Below are positions 42,735 to 51,420 of a stretch of 64,000 bases of DNA, one piece after another. Location: assembly GCA_013298565.1 (NCBI GenBank), contig JAAFIC010000004.1, positions 1-64,000 on the forward strand, read 5' to 3'. A program made the translations under genes and the position numbers. The stretch comes from Alphaproteobacteria bacterium. Its GTDB lineage: Bacteria > Pseudomonadota > Alphaproteobacteria > Elsterales > Elsteraceae. Positions within the stretch are counted from its first letter, which is position 1. The number at the start of each line of letters is the position of its first letter. The notes under the pieces were generated by a model, which was not told the DNA's origin, searched no databases, and saw only the letters and a list, made by a program, of their open reading frames with translations.

Positions 42735-43799
42735 GTGGACGATAAATCGGACGCGACTCTAAAAGCAGCCATTGAGGCTGCGGCCAAGGGCGCGGACGCG
42801 CCCGCCCGGCGAGGGCCAATCATAAAGCTAGGGGGGCTTTTGGCGCTGGGGGCGGCTGCCCTCGCGGCCTTCAGCCTCAGTCTGTTCTGGGGGGCGCTCC
42901 CGCTGCCCCCTGCAACAGTTCTTGCAGGACTGTTCGGCCAGGGGGAGGCTGCGTTGATCGTGCAGGAAATTCGCCTGCCGCGCGCCGCCCTAACGCTGTT
43001 AATCGGCGGCAGTCTTGGCCTTTCCGGCGCGGCTTTGCAGGGGCTACTGCGGAACCCGCTCGCGGAACCCGGCTTGCTCGGCGTCTCCAGTTGGGCGGCA
43101 CTGGGGGCCGTTATCGCGCTCTACTTCGGTTTTTCGGCAGAAGTCCCGGTCTCGCTGCCCGTTGCCGCCCTGGTGGGGGCTGCGATTCCATCGCTTGCCC
43201 TCCTCAGCCTTGCCCAGCGCGACGCGCGCACGGGGCCGCTGATTCTGGCGGGGATCGCCCTGTCCTCCTTCGGCGGTGCTCTGACTGCGCTGGTGCTGAA
43301 CCTTGCCCCCAACCCCTATGCCATTTCCGAAATGGTGCTGTGGTTATTAGGGTCCGTCCGGGATCGGTCGTTCGACGATCTCGCCCTGGTCCTGCCGTTT
43401 ATCGCGGTTGGTTGGGGATTGTTACTGTCTTGTGCGCGCGACCTTGATGCGCTGACCTTGGGGGAAGAGGCGGCGGCCAGCCTCGGCATCCGCCTGCACT
43501 GGCTGAAAGCCAGACTGATCGTGGGGGTTTGCCTGTCTGTAGGGGCCTCGGTTGCGGTTGCGGGCAGTATCGGCTTCATCGGCCTTGTCGTGCCGCACCT
43601 CATTCGCTGGATCGCCGGGCCGTCGCCGGGCGCGATCCTACTGCCCTCGATGATCGGCGGCGCGTTGCTGCTCACGCTCGCCGATCTTTCTGTGCGGATC
43701 ATCCCCAGCAGCGGCGAGCTTCAGTTGGGCGTCGTCACCGCCCTCATCGGCGCTCCCGCCTTCATCGCGCTCCTTTGGCGCTATCGGAGCGAAGCATGA
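42735..43799 (+). CDS. btuC: Cobalamin ABC transporter permease BtuC (FecCD family)
   Basis: This 354-aa protein has about ten membrane helices. Family landmarks are VQEIRLPRAALTLLIGGSLGLSGAALQG, LLRNPLAEPGLLGVSSWAALG and GSIGFIGLVVPHLIRWI. It starts at GTG 42735, four bases after btuB. Its first about 27 residues, up to ARRG, are encoded by a copy of the palindromic repeat family (42738-42815), and no better start follows the repeat. The cytoplasmic N-terminus therefore appears to derive from repeat DNA. Its stop overlaps btuD by an ATGA. Confidence 0.9.
   Translation: MDDKSDATLKAAIEAAAKGADAPARRGPIIKLGGLLALGAAALAAFSLSLFWGALPLPPATVLAGLFGQGEAALIVQEIRLPRAALTLLIGGSLGLSGAALQGLLRNPLAEPGLLGVSSWAALGAVIALYFGFSAEVPVSLPVAALVGAAIPSLALLSLAQRDARTGPLILAGIALSSFGGALTALVLNLAPNPYAISEMVLWLLGSVRDRSFDDLALVLPFIAVGWGLLLSCARDLDALTLGEEAAASLGIRLHWLKARLIVGVCLSVGASVAVAGSIGFIGLVVPHLIRWIAGPSPGAILLPSMIGGALLLTLADLSVRIIPSSGELQLGVVTALIGAPAFIALLWRYRSEA
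42738..42815. repeat. Mosaic palindromic repeat, copy 2, within btuC
   Basis: It is highly similar to 50361-50440 over about 70 bp: TAAATCGGACG, a C/T-rich block, GCCATTG, then GGCCAAGGGCGCGGA and GCGCCC. The core hairpin 42788-42803 has the same GGGCGC/GCGCCC stem with a loop base change (GGAC). It keeps the reading frame open and encodes the start of btuC. Confidence 0.75.
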
Positions 43800-44596
43800 T
43801 CCGCGCGGAAGGCGTTTCTGTCACCCTCGGCGCGCAACGCCCGCTGATTAATGTTTCGCTTACGGCAGAGCCAGGCCGCGTGATCGGGATTATCGGCCCC
43901 AATGGCTCCGGCAAAACCACACTGGTGCGCGTGCTAGCGGGAGTGCGCCCGCCTGAAACCGGGCAGGTTTTTCTGGAAGGCCAACCGCTTACCAGCTTCA
44001 GCCCCGCCGCGCGCGCCAAGCGAATCGCCTATCTCCCCCAAAGCGGCAGCGTTGCGTGGCCGTTGCGCGTGCGGGAGTTGGTTGCTTTGGGCCGTCTGCC
44101 ACAATCTGCCGATTTCTGGCGCTCGCCGCTGCATCACCCAACGTCGCAAGATCAGGCCGCAATTACCAAAGCCCTCGCCGATGCCGCCTGTACTAACCTT
44201 GCAGAGCGGCCCTATCCCTCCCTGTCCGGCGGGGAGAAAGCCCGTGCGCTGCTGGCCCGCGCGCTTGCCACGGGCGCGCCCGTGGTGCTGGCAGATGAAC
44301 CCGTCGCGGCCCTTGACCCCGCCCATCAGGTGCGGATTCTGAGCGTGCTTAACGCGCAAGCGCGGGCCGGTCATACGGTTGTCGTCGTGCTGCATGATCT
44401 CTCGCTTGCGGCACGGTTCTGCGATCATCTGGTGCTGCTGAACGCAGGGAGCGTTGCTATCGCCGGGCAGTGCCTCGACGTACTGGCCTCGCCCCTCCTA
44501 GAAACGAGTTTTGGTACGCGCTTTCACCGCAACCTCAGCGGCCCCGTGCCGGTGCTGGTGCCCACCCATCCGATTGAGATAACAGATGACCGTTGA
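43796..44596 (+). CDS. btuD: Cobalamin ABC transporter ATPase BtuD
   Basis: This 266-aa ATPase has Walker A (GPNGSGKTT), Q-loop (YLPQSGSVAWPL), signature (LSGGEKARALLARALA), Walker B (VVLADEPVAALD) and the switch His (VVLHDLSLAARF). The start at 43796 overlaps the btuC stop; a longer frame beginning at 43529 lies inside btuC and is not used. It pairs with BtuC. The gene overlaps the DUF1636 gene by 11 nt. Confidence 0.93.
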   Translation: MIRAEGVSVTLGAQRPLINVSLTAEPGRVIGIIGPNGSGKTTLVRVLAGVRPPETGQVFLEGQPLTSFSPAARAKRIAYLPQSGSVAWPLRVRELVALGRLPQSADFWRSPLHHPTSQDQAAITKALADAACTNLAERPYPSLSGGEKARALLARALATGAPVVLADEPVAALDPAHQVRILSVLNAQARAGHTVVVVLHDLSLAARFCDHLVLLNAGSVAIAGQCLDVLASPLLETSFGTRFHRNLSGPVPVLVPTHPIEITDDR

Positions 44597-44954
44597 ACTT
44601 TCCGTCTGCACATCCTGCCGTCTCGACCGCAGTGGCCCCTATGAGGCCGAAAAAACCGACGGTCTGCCCTTCGCGCGGCTTCTGGAAGCCGCCGCCACCG
44701 ACGATCCTCAGCTTCGCATTCGCCCTATCGGTTGCCTTTTGCAATGCGACCGCGCGTGTTCCGCCGGGCTGACAGCCCAGGGCAAGTGGAGCTATGCGTT
44801 CGACACCCTACCGCCAACCCAGGCGAGCGCTACGATGCTAGTGGCTTTCGCGCGGCTCTACGCCGCGAGCCAGGATGGCGTGATCGCCTTTGCCCGGTGG
44901 CCGAAAGGTATCCAAGCCCATTTCGGGGCACGTTTGCCGCCTATGTTCGGGTAA
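44586..44954 (+). CDS. DUF1636 predicted metal-binding protein of the B12 operon
   Basis: This 122-aa protein has the cysteine pattern CTSCR near the N-terminus and CLLQCDRACSAGL in the middle, giving a thioredoxin-like ferredoxin-type arrangement. DUF1636 proteins recur with cobalamin and cobalt genes. Here the gene overlaps btuD by 11 nt, so it belongs to the riboswitch-controlled operon. A role in metal or corrin handling is an inference from context. Confidence 0.82.
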   Translation: MTVELSVCTSCRLDRSGPYEAEKTDGLPFARLLEAAATDDPQLRIRPIGCLLQCDRACSAGLTAQGKWSYAFDTLPPTQASATMLVAFARLYAASQDGVIAFARWPKGIQAHFGARLPPMFG

Positions 44955-45036
44955 GAGCCGGATTTTGCTTGGCAGAGCACCCACGCATCGGCTTATCTGT
45001 CGCGCCCGTGATTTCTCACCTTAAGACTGGTCTGCC

Positions 45037-46236
45037 GTGTCGAACGCCTCGGTACCTCCTGCGCCTGCGCCCCCCTCTCTCGCGCCCTCCGCCCCAACGC
45101 TGCTGCCAACTGGGTTGCGCGATGCCCTACCGCCGGAGGCCGAACATCAAGCCGCCTGCGTGGTGGCGCTGCTGCGCGGTTTTGCCGATGAGGGCTATGA
45201 GCGCGTGGAGCCGCCCCTGGTTGAGTTTGAAGAGTCGTTGCTGGCCGATGCCGATAGCAGCGTTGCCCGGCAAACTTTTCGGCTGATGGACCCAGTGTCG
45301 CAGCGCATGATGGGCGTGCGGCCCGATATGACCATTCAGGTCGCCCGCATCGCCACCAGCCGCCTCGCGCACCGCCCGCGCCCGCTTCGCCTCGCCTATG
45401 CCGGCGACGTGCTGCGCGTGAAGGGCAGCCAGTTGCAACCCCAGCGCCAGTTTACTCAGGTTGGGGTTGAGCTTATCGGCGCGGCCTCGGTCTCAGCCGA
45501 CGTTGAAGTGATCCGATGTGCGCTGGAGGGGTTGAGCGGTCTGGGGGTTGCTGGGCTGACGGTCGATCTCACAGTGGCAGCCCTGGTGCCGAACCTGTTC
45601 GATCTCTACGCCCTGCCCGCAGGCCAGCGCCAGGCCGTGCGCGCCGCGCTGGACCGGAAAGATGCCGCCGCCGCCGCCGCTCAAGCCGGGCCGCTTGCTG
45701 ATTTGCTCACCGGGCTGCTTGCGGCCACTGGCCCCGCCCGCGCCGCCCTGATGCTGCTAACCTCGCTCGATTTACCTGATGCGGTGCAGCCGCTGCGCCA
45801 AGATTTAGCCGATGTGGCAACCGCGCTGCTTCAGCAAGTGCCGCAGGTGGGCCTGACCATCGACCCCATCGAAGGGCGCGGGTTCGAGTATCATACCGGC
45901 GTCGGCTTCACGCTCTTCGCCCGCAATGTGCGGGGAGAACTTGGGCGCGGCGGGCGCTATCAAGCAGGGCCGCAGCAGGGGCAGGCGGAAGCCTCCACGG
46001 GCGTTACGCTCTACATGGATGCGATTCTACCCGCCGTTCCCGCACCGCCGCCACGCCAGCGCCTGTATCTCCCCGCTGGAACGCCGGTTGAAGTGGGGCG
46101 CAGCGCCCGCGCCGAGGGCTGGGTGACTATTGCCGGGCTGGACCCGTTGGAAGCGGTTGACGAAACCGCAACGCGCCTAAACTGCCGCGCAATTTTCCGG
46201 GGCGGTCATATCATCGAGCTTAAGGAACGCGCATGA
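45037..46236 (+). CDS. hisZ: ATP phosphoribosyltransferase regulatory subunit HisZ
   Basis: This 399-aa class II aminoacyl-tRNA synthetase-like protein lacks tRNA-charging function. It has the HisZ/HisRS-like segments [45 protein letters not shown] and [16 protein letters not shown]. It partners short-form HisG for the first step of histidine synthesis. HisG is not in the window. The GTG at 45037 is the start, and the stop overlaps purA by ATGA, a common hisZ-purA arrangement in alphaproteobacteria. Confidence 0.92.
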   Translation: MSNASVPPAPAPPSLAPSAPTLLPTGLRDALPPEAEHQAACVVALLRGFADEGYERVEPPLVEFEESLLADADSSVARQTFRLMDPVSQRMMGVRPDMTIQVARIATSRLAHRPRPLRLAYAGDVLRVKGSQLQPQRQFTQVGVELIGAASVSADVEVIRCALEGLSGLGVAGLTVDLTVAALVPNLFDLYALPAGQRQAVRAALDRKDAAAAAAQAGPLADLLTGLLAATGPARAALMLLTSLDLPDAVQPLRQDLADVATALLQQVPQVGLTIDPIEGRGFEYHTGVGFTLFARNVRGELGRGGRYQAGPQQGQAEASTGVTLYMDAILPAVPAPPPRQRLYLPAGTPVEVGRSARAEGWVTIAGLDPLEAVDETATRLNCRAIFRGGHIIELKERA

Positions 46237-47525
46237 GCCACGTTGTTGTAGTCGGCTCCCAATGGGGGGACGAGGGGAAGGGCAAGATCGTCGATTGGCT
46301 CTCGGAACGCGCCGACGTGGTCGTGCGTTTCCAAGGTGGTCATAACGCCGGTCACACGTTGGTGATCGACGGGACGGTTTATAAGCTCTCGCTGCTGCCC
46401 TCGGGCGTCGTGCGGCACGGCAAGCTCTCCGTCATTGGCAATGGCGTCGTGATTGATCCTTGGGCTTTGCTGACCGAAATTGCACGCATCGCTGGCCAAG
46501 GCGTTGAACTGACCCCGGAAAACCTGCGTATTGCCGATAATGCCGCCCTCATTCTGCCCCTGCACGGCGCGATTGACCGGGCGCGGGAAGAAGCCAGCGG
46601 TGCCTCCAAAATCGGCACGACCGGGCGGGGCATCGGCCCGGCTTACGAAGATAAGGTTGCGCGCCGGGCGATCCGCGTTTGTGATTTGGCCGATCCGGCG
46701 GAACTAGGCCAGAAGCTCGACCGCCTGCTGACCCATCACAACGCGCTGCTGCGCGGCTTGGGCGCGGCGGAGATGGAAAAAGCCGAGTTGCTTCAGCAGT
46801 TACTCGATATCGCTCCGCGCCTGCTACCCTTCGCGGGGCCAGTGTGGCGCTTGCTGGATGCCGCTCATAAAGCCGACAAACGCATTCTGTTTGAAGGCGC
46901 GCAAGGGGCGATGCTGGATGTCGATCACGGCACCTATCCCTTCGTTACCTCCTCCAACACGGTAGCCGGGCAAGCCGCTGCTGGGTCGGGGCTTGGGCCA
47001 TCGGCGCTGTCCTATGTGCTGGGGATCACGAAAGCCTACACCACGCGCGTTGGTTCCGGCCCGTTTCCGACTGAGCTTACCGATGACATCGGCGAGCGCA
47101 TTGGCGCGACGGGTAAGGAATTCGGCGTCGTCACTGGGCGCAAGCGCCGCTGCGGCTGGTTCGACGCCGTTATGGTGCGCCAAGCCATAAAAATTGGCGG
47201 GATCACTGGCATTGCCCTGACCAAGCTAGACGTGCTGGACGGGTTCAAAGACCTTAAAATCTGCACCGGCTACCGACTGGATGGAGAGGATCTCGACTAT
47301 CTCCCCGCGCTTGCCAGCGCACAAGCTAGGGTTGAGCCAATCTATGAAACACTGGAAGGCTGGGACCACAGCACGCAAGGCGCCCGCTCCTGGGCCGATC
47401 TGCCCGCAACCGCCATCAAGTATATCCGCCGCTTGGAAGAATTGATCGAAGCGCCGGTCGCGTTGCTGTCCACCAGCCCGGAGCGAGACGATACGATTTT
47501 GGTGCGCGACCCTTTCCATCCGTAA
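46233..47525 (+). CDS. purA: Adenylosuccinate synthetase
   Basis: This 430-aa enzyme makes adenylosuccinate from IMP, aspartate and GTP. It begins with the GTP-binding [16 protein letters not shown], followed by the catalytic [32 protein letters not shown], and the C-terminal [14 protein letters not shown] and [10 protein letters not shown]. All key residues appear in place. The start overlaps hisZ. Confidence 0.97.
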   Translation: MSHVVVVGSQWGDEGKGKIVDWLSERADVVVRFQGGHNAGHTLVIDGTVYKLSLLPSGVVRHGKLSVIGNGVVIDPWALLTEIARIAGQGVELTPENLRIADNAALILPLHGAIDRAREEASGASKIGTTGRGIGPAYEDKVARRAIRVCDLADPAELGQKLDRLLTHHNALLRGLGAAEMEKAELLQQLLDIAPRLLPFAGPVWRLLDAAHKADKRILFEGAQGAMLDVDHGTYPFVTSSNTVAGQAAAGSGLGPSALSYVLGITKAYTTRVGSGPFPTELTDDIGERIGATGKEFGVVTGRKRRCGWFDAVMVRQAIKIGGITGIALTKLDVLDGFKDLKICTGYRLDGEDLDYLPALASAQARVEPIYETLEGWDHSTQGARSWADLPATAIKYIRRLEELIEAPVALLSTSPERDDTILVRDPFHP

Positions 47526-47558
47526 GACAGCGCCGCAAACCCCCGTCGCAAGCCCTTA

Positions 47559-47597
47559 TTTCGTGTCAGATTTTAGGTAATACGCTCTGACACGAAA
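47559..47597. repeat. 12-bp inverted repeat between purA and the pseudokinase gene
   Basis: TTTCGTGTCAGA (47559-47570) and TCTGACACGAAA (47586-47597) are exact complements separated by 15 nt. No U-tract follows on either strand, so it is a weak terminator candidate. It may be an operator or a trace of an inserted element. Confidence 0.55.
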
Positions 47598-47754
47598 AAC
47601 TTGTTGGAACCTACGGCGATTCCACAGAGAATAGGATCGCACGGGTCTGCCGAGTTCCCGCATAATATAGGGGAACAAAGTATGGCCGTCAGGGCAGAAT
47701 GTGGCACGCAGACGGTGATCGCCGTTCGCCGCCTCTCAGAATGAGTGGCACACG

Positions 47755-49848
47755 ATGGATTTGGCTGAGTCTGAAATGCTTGATCTCGAACAACCGCAAG
47801 GCGCAATAGCGCCTGCTGCTGCGGATGAACGAGACGAGGAAACCGAAGGTCGCTCGGACGCTGTTGTCGAGCTGAAGCAACGCTTCATGATCTATTCAGA
47901 TCAGGCGCTGCCCCAGCTTGATTCAGGTGATTCCTTTGCCTTCCATGCTCAGTTGAAAGCGGATACGGCACGGCCTTTCTACGCTCTGCTGCCGCCTGCC
48001 GACATGCCCGCGCGCACGGACATGCTAGAGACAATGCGGAACTTCAATGTGCCCGGCTTGTTGAAGGTTGCGGAATGGGGCAAAATTTACTGGCCACCGG
48101 AAAAACGGCACCGATTCGCCATTGTGCTGGAGCGCCCAGGCGGCGTGCGGATTTTCCCTGATCTCAAGGTTCCCCAAGCGCCGCTGCAAGAAGAAGAACT
48201 GATTACTGGTTTCTTGACGTCGTTGTTGCCCGCCATTCGGGAATTCACCGGGCGTACGCTGGCGCATCGCGCAATTCGTCCGAATAATATTTTTTATGCC
48301 GATGCTGGTCGTCGGTCGATGGTGTTGGGGGAATGCGTCTCCTCCCCGCCAGCCTTCGATCAACCCGCCGTGTTCGAGCCTATCGAGAGCGCGATGGCGC
48401 ACCCGACCGCGCGGGGCAACGCCAGCAGTATTGATGATCTTTACGCGCTTGGTATAACTATGCTGTTCCTGATTTTGGGCCGTAATCCGGTCTCTGATCT
48501 CGATGAAGAGCGGGTGTTGGCCAATAAGATCGAGTTTGGAACCTACGCCACTCTCGTCGGTCAAGCCCGCATTCCACTCGCGCTAATGGAACCCCTGCGG
48601 GGTCTACTCACCGATGACCCGCGTGAGCGTTGGGGCTTGCAAGACCTGGACATGTGGCTCGCAGGGCGGCGGCAATCGCCCAAGCAACCGAAGTTGCCGC
48701 AGCGGGCTTCGCGGCCTTTCGTGTTTAACGAGGTTGAATACTTCAACACTCGCAGCCTCGCGAATGCGTTGGCGAAAGATTATATTAACGCCGTCACGGT
48801 TGTGCGCTCGAAGCAGCTTGATGCTTGGTTGCGCCGCAGCTTAAACGACGAGCCGCGTGCCGAAGCAATGCAGCAAGCGGTTTCCTCCACCGCTAATCAC
48901 ATTAGCGCTGGGCGCGGCTCCGAAGATCGTTTGGTGGCCCGCGCCTGCGTGCCGCTCGATCCTGCCGCTCCCATCCGCTATCGTGGTTTCGGCCTCAGCG
49001 TCGATGGTATTGGTCCCGCTCTCGCCTCGGCGATGTCGCACCGCGAGCGCCGTCAGCTTATTGCAGAAGTGATTTCTTCGCGCTTACCGGTTCATTGGAT
49101 TTCGGCCCAAGCCAAGCCCCGTGCAGAAGACCTGCGCGCAGTGCAACTGCTCGACCGACTGCCAACGATGATTGATAATCCGTCTATCGGTTATGGTGTC
49201 GAACGGTGCTTGTACGAGTTAAACCCCGGCGAGCATTGCCACAGCCCGATCTTTGACCGGGAATATGTTGCGGACCTCTCCCACATCGTTCCGGCGTTGG
49301 AACGCACGGCCCGCCGTTCCAAGCGCCCCGAGTCGCCACTGGACCGGCATATCGTGGCCTTCATTGCTGCGCGCGCGCGGCGAATGAACGACGATGTGGT
49401 AAGAGCACTGCAAAACCCCGATCCCGCTACGCGCGCGCTCGCGACATTGCGCGTCTTGGCCTCCGTGCAGGACCAAACCAATAGCGGCCCCGCGCCCGCC
49501 TTGGCGCAGTGGCTTGCGGGCATGTTGGGTGGCGTTGTCGGCTCCTTCCATCACCGCAAGCGCCGCGAGAAAATTGGCGAACGAGTGCGCCGCGCCGCAA
49601 CAGATGGACAAATGTCCGAACTGCTCTCGGTTGTCGATGATGAGGCGGAACGCGCTTCCGATACGCGCGGCTTTAACGAAGCCAGCTCGGAATATCGCGC
49701 CATTGAGTATCAACTGAAGCAGTTTGAAACCGAAAAGCCGCGCCGGGACGACGAGTCTCGCCACTTCGGGGAACAATTAGCTGCGGCGGCTGGCGGATTG
49801 TTGGTTAGCATCGTGACTGCCGTAACCATTTTTGCGACGATGATCTAG
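47755..49848 (+). CDS. Tail-anchored pseudokinase-like protein
   Basis: This 697-aa protein has a degenerate protein-kinase region (about 60-300). The catalytic loop reads HRAIRPNN (near 170) instead of HRDxKxxN, the DFG position reads LGE, and no beta3 lysine is evident. The F-helix-like SIDDLYALGITMLFLILGRNP is clear. A long unrecognised region follows (300-670), with a coiled-coil-prone Arg/Glu-rich segment, and a C-terminal membrane anchor (GGLLVSIVTAVTIFATMI). It should bind partners rather than phosphorylate. It is 12 nt upstream of the next gene, a membrane protein, which is presumably its partner. Confidence 0.75.
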   Translation: MDLAESEMLDLEQPQGAIAPAAADERDEETEGRSDAVVELKQRFMIYSDQALPQLDSGDSFAFHAQLKADTARPFYALLPPADMPARTDMLETMRNFNVPGLLKVAEWGKIYWPPEKRHRFAIVLERPGGVRIFPDLKVPQAPLQEEELITGFLTSLLPAIREFTGRTLAHRAIRPNNIFYADAGRRSMVLGECVSSPPAFDQPAVFEPIESAMAHPTARGNASSIDDLYALGITMLFLILGRNPVSDLDEERVLANKIEFGTYATLVGQARIPLALMEPLRGLLTDDPRERWGLQDLDMWLAGRRQSPKQPKLPQRASRPFVFNEVEYFNTRSLANALAKDYINAVTVVRSKQLDAWLRRSLNDEPRAEAMQQAVSSTANHISAGRGSEDRLVARACVPLDPAAPIRYRGFGLSVDGIGPALASAMSHRERRQLIAEVISSRLPVHWISAQAKPRAEDLRAVQLLDRLPTMIDNPSIGYGVERCLYELNPGEHCHSPIFDREYVADLSHIVPALERTARRSKRPESPLDRHIVAFIAARARRMNDDVVRALQNPDPATRALATLRVLASVQDQTNSGPAPALAQWLAGMLGGVVGSFHHRKRREKIGERVRRAATDGQMSELLSVVDDEAERASDTRGFNEASSEYRAIEYQLKQFETEKPRRDDESRHFGEQLAAAAGGLLVSIVTAVTIFATMI

Positions 49849-49860
49849 GGGGCTGTTCCG

Positions 49861-50349
49861 ATGGCTGATATGCTACGACGCCCAGGTTTGAACCGTGGGC
49901 AGAAGAAAAAAAACTCCCCTGGGCCGCTTCTCGCCTGGATTGTTGTACCCGTACTGATGGTGTTTGCCTGGAAAGTTGCCATTCTGGTAATATTGGGTAT
50001 GTTGCCAACACTGGTAGCGCTGGTTATCGACCGCCGCCCAGAAAAATATGCGGCCTATTGCGTTGGCGGGTTTAATCTCTGCGGACTAGTGCCGTGGGTC
50101 GTGAAACTGTTTGTCGATGGGCAAACCGGTATCGCCCTGCAACACATCATGATCAACCCCTTCTCTTGGTTGGTGATTTACGGCGCGGCGGCGATTGGCT
50201 GGTTGGTGTTTTCCTGGACACCGGAATTGGTGTTGCGGATGACCGCGTTCCGCGACCGCCAAGAAATCGTCTCGCTGCAAAAGCGCCAGGAAACTTTGGT
50301 GGAAGAGTGGGGGCCGGATATTATCCCGCCGCGCGCTGAAGAGTTTTAG
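49861..50349 (+). CDS. Membrane protein paired with the pseudokinase
   Basis: This 162-aa protein has a basic N-terminus (RPGLNRGQKKKNSPG), two close helices (about 23-55), a third near 66-80, a fourth near 98-115, and a charged cytoplasmic C-terminus (FRDRQEIVSLQKRQETLVEEWG). I do not recognise a family. It starts 12 nt after the pseudokinase stop, so the two form a small operon. Its stop codon abuts the inverted repeat of repeat copy 3. Confidence 0.65.
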   Translation: MADMLRRPGLNRGQKKKNSPGPLLAWIVVPVLMVFAWKVAILVILGMLPTLVALVIDRRPEKYAAYCVGGFNLCGLVPWVVKLFVDGQTGIALQHIMINPFSWLVIYGAAAIGWLVFSWTPELVLRMTAFRDRQEIVSLQKRQETLVEEWGPDIIPPRAEEF

Positions 50350-50355
50350 AACTGC

Positions 50356-50484
50356 GTGCGTTAAATCGGACGTGGCTTTAGGGGCCGCCATTGCGGCGGG
50401 GGCCAAGGGCGCGGATGCGCCCCCCCCCCCCCCCCGGCGAGTGAAAAAAATAGCCGATAGCATGGTGCGCCTAACTTAACGCAC
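50356..50484. repeat. Mosaic palindromic repeat, copy 3, with terminal inverted repeats
   Basis: This 129-bp element is bounded by GTGCGTTAA (50356-50364) and TTAACGCAC (50476-50484). It contains the family core hairpin 50407-50422 (GGGCGC, GGAT, GCGCCC), then a run of 16 C (50420-50435), and the GGCGAG-A-rich right half shared with copy 1. No gene lies inside. The terminal inverted repeats and modular interior resemble a small non-autonomous element. Confidence 0.75.
50420..50435 (+). repeat. Homopolymer of 16 C
   Basis: Sixteen consecutive C within repeat copy 3, 133 nt upstream of a DMT transporter gene. Such tracts mutate by slippage; the length could also be an assembly uncertainty. Confidence 0.85.
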
Positions 50485-50511
50485 AATTCTATAAGCGCGT
50501 CCCTGATGCTG

Positions 50512-50548
50512 AAAAACCCCGCCCGACACTTGGCCCGGCGGGGTTTTT
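50512..50548 (+). terminator. Intrinsic terminator or attenuator upstream of the DMT gene
   Basis: AAAAACCCCGCC (50512-50523) pairs with GGCGGGGTTTTT (50537-50548) across 13 nt, giving a strong stem ending in a U-tract. It ends only 20 nt before the next start codon and 10 nt before its ribosome site, so besides closing the pseudokinase operon it would block read-through into the transporter. Confidence 0.8.
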
Positions 50549-50568
50549 ACTGAGAAAGGGAATTCCCG

Positions 50569-51420
50569 ATGCCGCGTAGTACCGACCTGATGCTGACTGC
50601 TCTCGCTCCGGCTATTTGGGGCAGCACTTATATTGTAACGACGCAGTTGCTACCGCCCGATCACCCGCTATGGGTATCGCTGTTGCGCGCATTACCAGCG
50701 GGATTGCTGCTGCTGTTGATCGTTCGGCAGTTCCCGCAGGGGCACTGGTGGGGGCGCGTTTTCATTCTCGGCGCGCTAAATTTTTCGATTTTTTGGGCGC
50801 TGCTCTTTGTCAGCGCTTATCGGCTGCCGGGCGGCGTGGCGGCGACGGTGGGGGCGGTGCAGCCGTTGATCGTGCTGGGGCTGGAACGGCTGTTCTTCAA
50901 AACGCCAGTACGGCGCATCTCGATTGTCATTGGCCTCGTCGGCATTACCGGGGTGGCCCTATTGGTGCTAACACCTCAAGCGGCGCTCGATCCGATTGGC
51001 GTTGCCGCAGGCTTAGGCGGGGCGCTGTCGATGGCGGCGGGCACCGTCTTCACGCGCTACTGGCGACCGCCCGTCTCCGCCCTCACGTTTACAGCCTGGC
51101 AACTGACCGCAGGCGGGTTGCTGTTGGTGCCCGTGGCGCTGATCTTCGAGCCGAGCCTGCCAATGCCGACGGCGGAAAACATCCTCGGCTTCGCCTACCT
51201 CGGCCTCATTGGTGCGGCGCTCACTTATCTTCTTTGGTTCCGGGGGATCGCGAAGCTGAAACCCGCCATTGTCGCGCCCTTGGGTTTCTTAAGCCCGTTG
51301 ATGGCGGTGCTATTGGGCTGGAGCGTGCTCGACCAAACGCTCACCCCGGCGCAACTGGCCGGGGTGGCGGTGGTTTTGGGCAGTGTTTGGCTCAATCAAC
51401 GCGCCAGCCTGAAGAGCTAA
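50569..51420 (+). CDS. EamA/DMT-family transporter
   Basis: This 283-aa protein has ten membrane helices. The first EamA repeat opens with [20 protein letters not shown], and the second ends with [36 protein letters not shown]. It probably exports amino acids or other metabolites. The ATG is preceded by AAAGGG. There is no room for a separate promoter between the terminator-like hairpin and the start. Its end overlaps the convergent fumC gene by 4 nt. Confidence 0.87.
   Translation: MPRSTDLMLTALAPAIWGSTYIVTTQLLPPDHPLWVSLLRALPAGLLLLLIVRQFPQGHWWGRVFILGALNFSIFWALLFVSAYRLPGGVAATVGAVQPLIVLGLERLFFKTPVRRISIVIGLVGITGVALLVLTPQAALDPIGVAAGLGGALSMAAGTVFTRYWRPPVSALTFTAWQLTAGGLLLVPVALIFEPSLPMPTAENILGFAYLGLIGAALTYLLWFRGIAKLKPAIVAPLGFLSPLMAVLLGWSVLDQTLTPAQLAGVAVVLGSVWLNQRASLKS

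Noticed and set aside
43529-43795. N-terminal extension of btuD into btuC
   Set aside because: It overlaps btuC by 90 codons; the ABC domain starts at 43796 with an ATGA junction.
47525-47755. Small RNA or tRNA gene between purA and the pseudokinase gene
   Set aside because: No cloverleaf or sRNA-like promoter/terminator pair is visible; only the inverted repeat stands out.
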